From NCBI RefSeq assembly GCF_000516985.1, contig NW_006917093.1, positions 4,752,396 to 4,816,395 of the forward strand: a stretch of DNA of 64,000 nt. The letters are read 5' to 3'. Below the pieces are notes generated by a model, which made no database searches, had not been told where the DNA came from, and saw only the letters and a list, made by a program, of their open reading frames with translations. Source of the DNA: Pestalotiopsis fici W106-1. Taxonomy: Eukaryota; Ascomycota; Sordariomycetes; Amphisphaeriales; Sporocadaceae. Shown here one piece after another: positions 57,918 through 64,000 of this stretch; the first letter of the stretch is position 1; the number at the start of each line of letters is the position of its first letter. The position numbers and the translations under genes are program-made.

Positions 57918-59470
57918 ATGAATCCAATTCTTCGCAGGGACGACGACGACGACGATACCGTCGTCGCCTTTGTTAACCCCTGGGTTGAAGTCAATGCTGG
58001 ATTATGGAGTCTTTTTGCCGGCGCTACCATTTTCCTGGCACTGCGCATTTGGTGCAAAGTCACCCGCCGGCACGGGCTGTGGTATGATGATTATATCCTG
58101 CTAGTCACCTGGGTAAGTCTATCTCACGCTCGATCAACACATTGTCGCGGTGCTGACACCTCATACCAGTCTGTGCTGTTGGCAAACAATACACTTATCA
58201 TCTACGAGTTTGCAACTGGCTACATCCTGGAAAACTCTGCACAAAAATGGGACGACCGCATGCATATTCTGATCAACATATCCTCTTGCGGCACCCTAAT
58301 TGGCCAGGCCCTGAGCAAGACTGCCTTTGCCGTAACGCTTCTGAGATTGTGCAATCGATGGCAGCAATGGATTCTCTGGTTCTGTATCTCCACCATGAAT
58401 GCGTGGATGATTGTCAAAGTGGTTCTTCAATGGGCAAAGGTTTGCGGAAAAGACAGTTATGACGTCTGGTATCGCCTCGATGTATGTCTCGACTCGAAGT
58501 TTCGCGACGATTTCAAGGAGGGTGGAAATGGTATGTGATGAATTCCTCCACGAGTCTCCAAGACTTGTGCAACTAACAGCATGTCTCAGTTTATAACATC
58601 ATTATGGACTTTATCTTTGCCACATTCCCCTGGTTCATCACTCGATCTCTAGAGATGCGCAGGTTGGAAAAGGTTGGACTCTGTGTTACACTGAGCTTGG
58701 GCATGGTGTAAGTCTACCGATGTCGGAATCCGCTTTTTTTTTCAAACTTCAATGTCGCTCACATTTTCAACAGAGTCGCCATTGTCGCAGCTGTGCGTGT
58801 CAGTTGGAAGGACGAGGGTAATTCGCGCGACCCATATTATATCTGTAAGCGATTCAAGACAAACGATCCATTTTGCCAAGGAGTGTTAGCTAATGAGATG
58901 CGATTACTACCAGGGCGCAACGGTCTTTCCCAAGTCTGGTATTCATCCGAGATCACCGGTACCATCATGGTCCAATGTATACCCATTCTCCGAACGATGC
59001 TCAGGGAGATCCACACATCGTTCAATTCCAAGAAGTTGACCTCATTGACGGACCGACAAAGCACCATGGCTGCGAGCAGCAAGCGCAACTCGAAGCGCAA
59101 CTCGAATCGCTCATCGGGCGGCATCAAGATGGAGCTGGTACGCAAGGGATCCGATCGTATTGTTCTCAAAGAGATACCAGAGGAACCGCAGGGCATTTGG
59201 GTGCCTCCCCCGTCTTGGAAGCGGATCGATACAGTCGAGTCGCTCTCCTCGCTCGACGAGGAACACGCGCTCCCGCTGTCGCCACGGTCGCAATGGCTGG
59301 CACAGGCCAGCAGAGGAAACTCGGATAACTATGTGCCTCGGGCTGGACAAAGCCTTGACTCGGAAGCGGATGGAGGCCCGCACTCGTTCACGGGCGTGGC
59401 ATACGACCATGAAGAGCATGGCCTATCACCACCACCGCAAAGGAAATCAGATCCGTGGCCTTTGAAGTGA
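57918..59470 (+). CDS. PTH11-like rhodopsin-fold membrane receptor
   Basis: Integral plasma-membrane protein of the fungal rhodopsin-domain family that includes PTH11-type G protein-coupled receptors. Exons 57918-58112, 58170-58530, 58590-58707 and 58774-59470 give 456 aa. The N-terminus lacks a CFEM domain and is short. Seven membrane segments can be traced, starting WSLFAGATIFLALRIWCKVT, then DDYILLVTWSVLLANNT, with family hallmarks RHGLWYDDYILLV near 55-65, ALSKTAFAVTLLRLC, NIIMDFIFATFPWFI and LSLGMVVAIVAAVR. A soluble C-terminal tail of about 180 residues is basic then Ser/Pro-rich (KRNSKRNSNRSSG), as in PTH11-like tails. In plant and insect pathogens such receptors sense host surface cues; the ligand here is unknown. 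Confidence 0.9.
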
Positions 59471-60470
59471 TGACATAACTCATGGTACTCTTCATTGGGA
59501 AGACCCTGGCACTGAGTGAGGCGAAGAAAGGGTATGGTTAAGATTGCCCCAACACCACGTTTACGCATATCTATCTACCTTCCGCGTCGTCTATATTTTT
59601 GACTTTCCTGTGCATACGTTTACACATGTCGAAACTCTTACACTAGCGAATCATGCCTTTAATGCGGCCGGGAACTTTAGAGGACTAGGAGTTGAGGATT
59701 CTTTGTATATGGGATAGGTTCAATAGCGGCATTGCGCATTTGAAAAAAGAGTGACGACTACAGTACAATATCAAAAAGTTAACGAATAAAGTTTAAAACA
59801 TTCATCAGTCTGTACATACATGGTGCCATGATTCGAGTGGCGCGACACAATAAGTATAACAATGTTACAAGGCCATGCACATGCGCTCAAACATAATGAA
59901 AGACTCGCTCCATTTAAACTCGCCATCCCTATGGCTAGCAACGAAGCAGGCTAACCTGTGTACCAACAACAGAGTACTCAAGCATGCTTCTTCATCACAA
60001 AGTTGCGAACTTGCAAAGTTAGACTCCTGTCGCTGGTCATCTTTATTTTGCTGATAGCTTCCTTGTCATACCCCCTGTGAGCTATATTCTTGGAAGGCAT
60101 TTTCTAATCTGAATTTGGCAGCAATACCGAGGGATCGATACTTGAGTCTTAAAGGGGTTACGCTACTAATTGTCGTCAAATGTGCACAGCCATTTAGACT
60201 AGTCAGGGAAATTATCAGACAATGGCCATACCGAGGTCCAATTTCCAAGCCCAAATCATATAGTTGCCCTACAAATTCGAGCACAATCCAGAGATTGGCA
60301 ACATTTACATGACATGAGTGAGCAGCACAATTCATCCACAAGAACAAAAACTTCAAACATGGAGATAACAACCGACATGTCTATAAATATATACATATAT
60401 ACCTATTTCTGTATAGGATCAAAAAAGAAAAAAGAAATCTAGTTACTCTACACTCCCCGCCGAGATTTTT
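59471..60470. other. Convergent intergenic region
   Basis: 3' flanks of the receptor gene and of the GH72 gene. A 101-codon ORF (60066-60371, -) has no domain. The 100 bases before the GH72 stop are A/T-rich. No repeat. Confidence 0.55.
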
Positions 60471-61946
60471 TTACAAAAGCATGACACCGGCAACGACTCC
60501 CGACAAGAGGGCAGCCATCATGGCAACGACACCAGCGTCATTGCCGCCAGTGAAACGGGGACCGGCGGCACTGTCGGAGCTGCTGGCGGCGCCGGCGGTC
60601 GAGGTGGCATAGGTGCACGTCTCGTCCGAGGCCGTGTAGGTGGCAATGAGACCGGGGTAGTTGACGTCGGCGCAGCCGAGGGAGACGAGGGCCAGGCCGG
60701 TGACCTCGGCGCCCGTGTAGTTGTAGACGGTGGCGGGCATGGTGGTGGCCGTGACGCTGACGAGGCTGCCGACCGAGACGGTGACCGAGGAGCCCAGACC
60801 GCTGGTGACGAGGTCGTCGCCGCCCGAGGGGCGGTCGGGGAGGTCCCAGTTGGCCAGGAAGGAGGACTCGGAGATGAGCGAGGCGGCGCAGCTGGTGGCG
60901 GCGGCGCTCTCGGCCGTCGAGTTGAGCTCGGTGCGGGCCGACACGTCGATGCTGGCCAGCTGCTGCTGCAGGTAGTTGTAGTCCTGGAGGAGGGTGATTT
61001 CAGTCGAGCTGTTGATGGCAATGACTCCGTATCCAGACGTCTCCTCGGAGTACTCGTAGACGAGACCACCGCTGAGCTCGGCCATCTCGTCGCCGTAGAG
61101 CACGGGCACGTTGGTAAAGGTACGGGGGCGGACGTTGTTGCAGCCGTACTCGGAGAAGAAGACGGGAATGTCGGTACCGGCAAAGTCAGTGACGAGAGTG
61201 TCGTAGCCCGACTCGGTGTAGCTGCTGTCGCCGCACCACTCGTAGTCGTTGAGACCAAAGAAGTCCATCTTGGAGTAGGTCGAGTTGTCGAGCTCGCAGC
61301 CGAGGTAGGCCCAGGTGTCAGTCAGCATGTCGGCGACATCTGCGGCGGAGTAGCCGACACCGATGCTGCGGGGTGCGTGCAGGGCAATGTACTCCTTGAG
61401 ATCGCGGACAATGGCACGAATGTACATTGGGACCGACTCATCACTGTCCTCGTTGATGATCTCGTTTCCGGCGAAGAAACCCAGCAGGTTGGGGTAGTTC
61501 CAGAAGGCCTCGACGATGCTGAAGATGTGCTCCATGTAGTCCAGGGTGTAGGTGCTGGAGGGGTCGGAGCGGTCAATGTACTGGCCGTAGAGACCGCTGT
61601 TGACATCGAGCAGCATGTAGATACCAGCAGCGTTGAAGATGGAGGCACACTGGTCGTGGTCCAGATCGGCGTCCAAGTTGTAGACACGGACCGTGTTGAC
61701 ACCGAGCTGCTGCATCATGATGGCATCTCGCAGACAGCTGTCGGGGTCACTCAGGGGGTCGGCAGTGGAGCTGAATCCGGACGAGCCACCGGGCTGGTAA
61801 GTGATACCAATGAGGTCGAAACGCTTGGAAGTGGCATCGACGACAAAGTTGGAGCCATTGATGGAGAGATACTCGACGGCGGATGCAACGCCCGAGAGTA
61901 GTGATGTGGTGAGCAGGGCAGCGCCCTTTACAGAAAGGCGAGCCAT
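60471..61946 (-). CDS. GH72 beta-1,3-glucanosyltransferase, GPI-anchored
   Basis: Cell-wall enzyme of the Gas/Gel family that cuts and re-joins beta-1,3-glucan chains, lengthening them outside the plasma membrane. One exon of 491 aa. Residues 1-23 are a signal peptide (LLTTSLLSGVASAVEYL). The GH72 domain follows with catalytic Glu162 in FFAGNEIINE and Glu266 in FFSEYGCNN, and GITYQPGG near 48-55. The domain ends near 340; a helical linker with two Cys follows, but the CBM43 Cys-box is absent, so this is the Gas1-like subgroup without that module. The C-terminus is Ser/Ala-rich (TSTAGAASSSDSAAGPRF) followed by a hydrophobic tail MMAALLSGVVAGVMLL, a GPI attachment signal. Several N-x-S/T sites are present. 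Confidence 0.96.
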   Translation of the reverse strand: MARLSVKGAALLTTSLLSGVASAVEYLSINGSNFVVDATSKRFDLIGITYQPGGSSGFSSTADPLSDPDSCLRDAIMMQQLGVNTVRVYNLDADLDHDQCASIFNAAGIYMLLDVNSGLYGQYIDRSDPSSTYTLDYMEHIFSIVEAFWNYPNLLGFFAGNEIINEDSDESVPMYIRAIVRDLKEYIALHAPRSIGVGYSAADVADMLTDTWAYLGCELDNSTYSKMDFFGLNDYEWCGDSSYTESGYDTLVTDFAGTDIPVFFSEYGCNNVRPRTFTNVPVLYGDEMAELSGGLVYEYSEETSGYGVIAINSSTEITLLQDYNYLQQQLASIDVSARTELNSTAESAAATSCAASLISESSFLANWDLPDRPSGGDDLVTSGLGSSVTVSVGSLVSVTATTMPATVYNYTGAEVTGLALVSLGCADVNYPGLIATYTASDETCTYATSTAGAASSSDSAAGPRFTGGNDAGVVAMMAALLSGVVAGVMLL

Positions 61947-64000
61947 GATGATGTGATATATATAATGTATATGAGCTGGTTGGCTCGTGTCGCGATGCCC
62001 AGAGTTTTGAAGTCTTGGAAATTGCCTAAAGTGGTATGCGGGATCTCAATGGTAGGTCTTGGCAAAGAGGGTCGATTTCCCGATGCGGGTGGTAAGCGAG
62101 TGTATAGGCTGGAAATATAATTAAAAAAAAGAGCTAGAAGGATTCAAACGGCATGCAGATGTTTCTTTTTATCAAAAAATCAAACGTCTTAACGAGCGAC
62201 GGAAGAAGATTTGAGGAGTAAAAGAAGGAGAGAAAAAAAAGGTTGGGAAAGAGTAGTAGAACAAGAGCGACGTCAACACGGCCTTGGATGCAGAGAAGTA
62301 TTAGAAGGGCTGGAAGAGACAGAGGAGAATCGAAAGGGGAGAGACAGACGACTTCTTGGCTCCATATTGAGGGCAAGAAGCCAATGAAGGGCATACGCAA
62401 CCACTGATCAAATCCACTTTACCATAGTCGTACCTTGATTCGAGATTTGTGATGGTCGTGGTGTGGGGCAGGCTGACGAAGGCATTATCCCTCTCTGGGT
62501 ATAAGAGATGGAGATGGTTGGTGGGTTCGGGGCTATGCTATTCGCGTCCTTGTCAAGCTTGTTATGCGTCCCATCTCTACTTGCTTCCACATTCCGCAAA
62601 GCCGTTCTAGTAGTAGGTAGTGCAATTGGAAAAAAAATATTATTACCACAGGAAAGCCTCGATTATCGAGATTGCTGAAAGGGGGCCGCCCGCTCGCCTG
62701 TCCGCCCTCCTTGAGAGAAAGAAATTGGCCCATGGCCTGGCACCCATAGTCGAGGCCCCAGCATCCCCCCAACTTGAGCCATAATCCAACCAGCTAGTTC
62801 CCTGTGCTTCACAGTCACACCACGAGATTCTGCACTAGGAAAGCTCGTGCTTGTCATTTGCTCAGGCTGGGTCTGCCTGTTTCAAGTTCCAACCTTGCCT
62901 ACCTCACCGTTCGCATGGGGCTACCGGACACCCTCGACGATCATCGCGAATAAGGCGGAGACAGCGCCGGCCTGAAGTATCGATCGGCGCGGTTGCAAAT
63001 AGTCTGCCAACACGGAAGAAAAAAAATGCCAAGCCGGGAGCGTGGATCATCAGGAAGTCGGCAGTTTTTAATATGATCTGAAATGAAAATAGATCTCATG
63101 GCCCGCCCCGACCACCAAAAACCACTGCCACACGGAATTGTCTGAATGTGAATACTAGTAGTACCAGCTTTGCGGCTTCGTAAACTTGACAGACAACCTG
63201 ATGTCATCCCTTGTCGTATAATCGTAAGCGGTAATAAGAACCCTTGTCCTGTATGGAAATATTCATCAGCCTACGAACTCTGATACTTGCTGCTCGTATC
63301 AGAAAATATCCATTGAAATGGCCTTATACAGCTACTGGCTAAACTTTCCAAGTGTTTAACCTGTTCAAGAATCAGCACCTGGTCTAGAATCATCATCAAC
63401 ACGAGAAACGTCGTTCCTTCTAAAAGAATTGGGTGATCTCTAGCATTCAACCCGGGGACTTAACACTACAGAACTCAGCCACCCGGGGATTTAGCATCTA
63501 GCGATATTTCTATCAGACTGAACAATTTTTCTCTGGTTTCTATGCATAAGAAAAATGCTATTCCAGCAGCAGTTGAATGAGTCTCCACATACAAAACCTT
63601 GACAAGGTGAGGTGCCGTCTCAGATTGAAAATGGCCATTCAAGAACATGCCCCCCATTGCCAAGGGGTACAAATCCGGCAGCTGAGTTGGCATATTGACA
63701 TCACTCTTGCGCAGCATGCAAGATATGCCGGCAGTATAAAAGGTCTGATTTGTCAAGGCAGCGACTCGGTCTGGCTTCTGGGTATTTCATATTTCATACA
63801 CAGAGAGTGTGCATTGGCAAGTTGTGAATTTTGTGGCTTCATAAACATTCATTTCCATGCCCACACGCTTTTATATTTTGCCGCTTTCCGGCTCCTATTT
63901 TATCGTGCCCATAGATCCCGCGATGGGGGGTTTGAATAATACAATACAGGAGAATACATATTTATGTACACAAATCCCCTCTAGATTACAAGTGACCGCT
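61947..64000. other. Intergenic, 2 kb to window end
   Basis: Upstream of the GH72 gene. The first 200 bases should be its promoter and leader. Purine-rich on the + strand at 62120-62360, so pyrimidine-rich on the GH72 strand. ORFs up to 120 codons lack domains. Nothing else seen. Confidence 0.5.

Overview
This window is nuclear DNA of a filamentous ascomycete (Pezizomycotina). The spliceosomal introns are short (about 48-205 nt) with GTAAGT/GTGAGT-type donors and usable CAG/TAG acceptors. Gene families include a PTH11-like rhodopsin-fold receptor, a Zn2Cys6 regulator with a fungal-specific transcription factor domain, a GH72 glucanosyltransferase and Mdm10. The ribosomal protein eS19 and the general gene style suggest Sordariomycetes, plausibly Hypocreales; that placement is inference. 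A run of 100 N at 40295-40394 marks a scaffold gap, so this is a draft assembly.

I support 20 protein genes and one intron-containing tRNA-His. Exon joints were chosen by hand so that the frame closes exactly (total length divisible by three). Left part (1-17 kb): an MFS transporter (-), a type II mitochondrial NADH dehydrogenase (-), then a compact trio: a carotenoid-oxygenase-family enzyme (-), a divergent Zn2Cys6 regulator (+), and a secreted GMC oxidoreductase (-) convergent to the regulator. The 0.9 kb divergent promoter holds three near-identical ACGTRCGTRG elements. The trio looks like a small, locally regulated oxidative pathway, but its substrate is unknown.

Middle part (18-42 kb): USE1-type ER SNARE (+), a BRCT protein with a long disordered tail (-), a conserved-looking coiled-coil protein of unknown function (-), a single-span Ser/Thr-rich membrane protein resembling wall sensors (-), a thioredoxin with a CPPC active site (+), a secreted phytase-like histidine acid phosphatase (-) with a perfect CGG-N11-CCG palindrome in its promoter, tRNA-His(GTG) (-), ribosomal protein eS19 (+), the gap, and a ZIP zinc transporter (-).

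Right part (45-64 kb): MDM10 (-), an F-box protein (+), a tiny secreted alanine-rich protein with one intron (-), a GNAT acetyltransferase (-), a PTH11-like receptor (+) and a GPI-anchored GH72 glucanosyltransferase (-). Several 2-3.7 kb intergenic stretches hold only microsatellites, small repeats and weak ORFs. I see no recognisable transposon, CRISPR array or rRNA gene. Most genes are ordinary housekeeping or surface genes; the parts worth a second look are the 9.5-17 kb trio, the phytase promoter palindrome and the small secreted protein.
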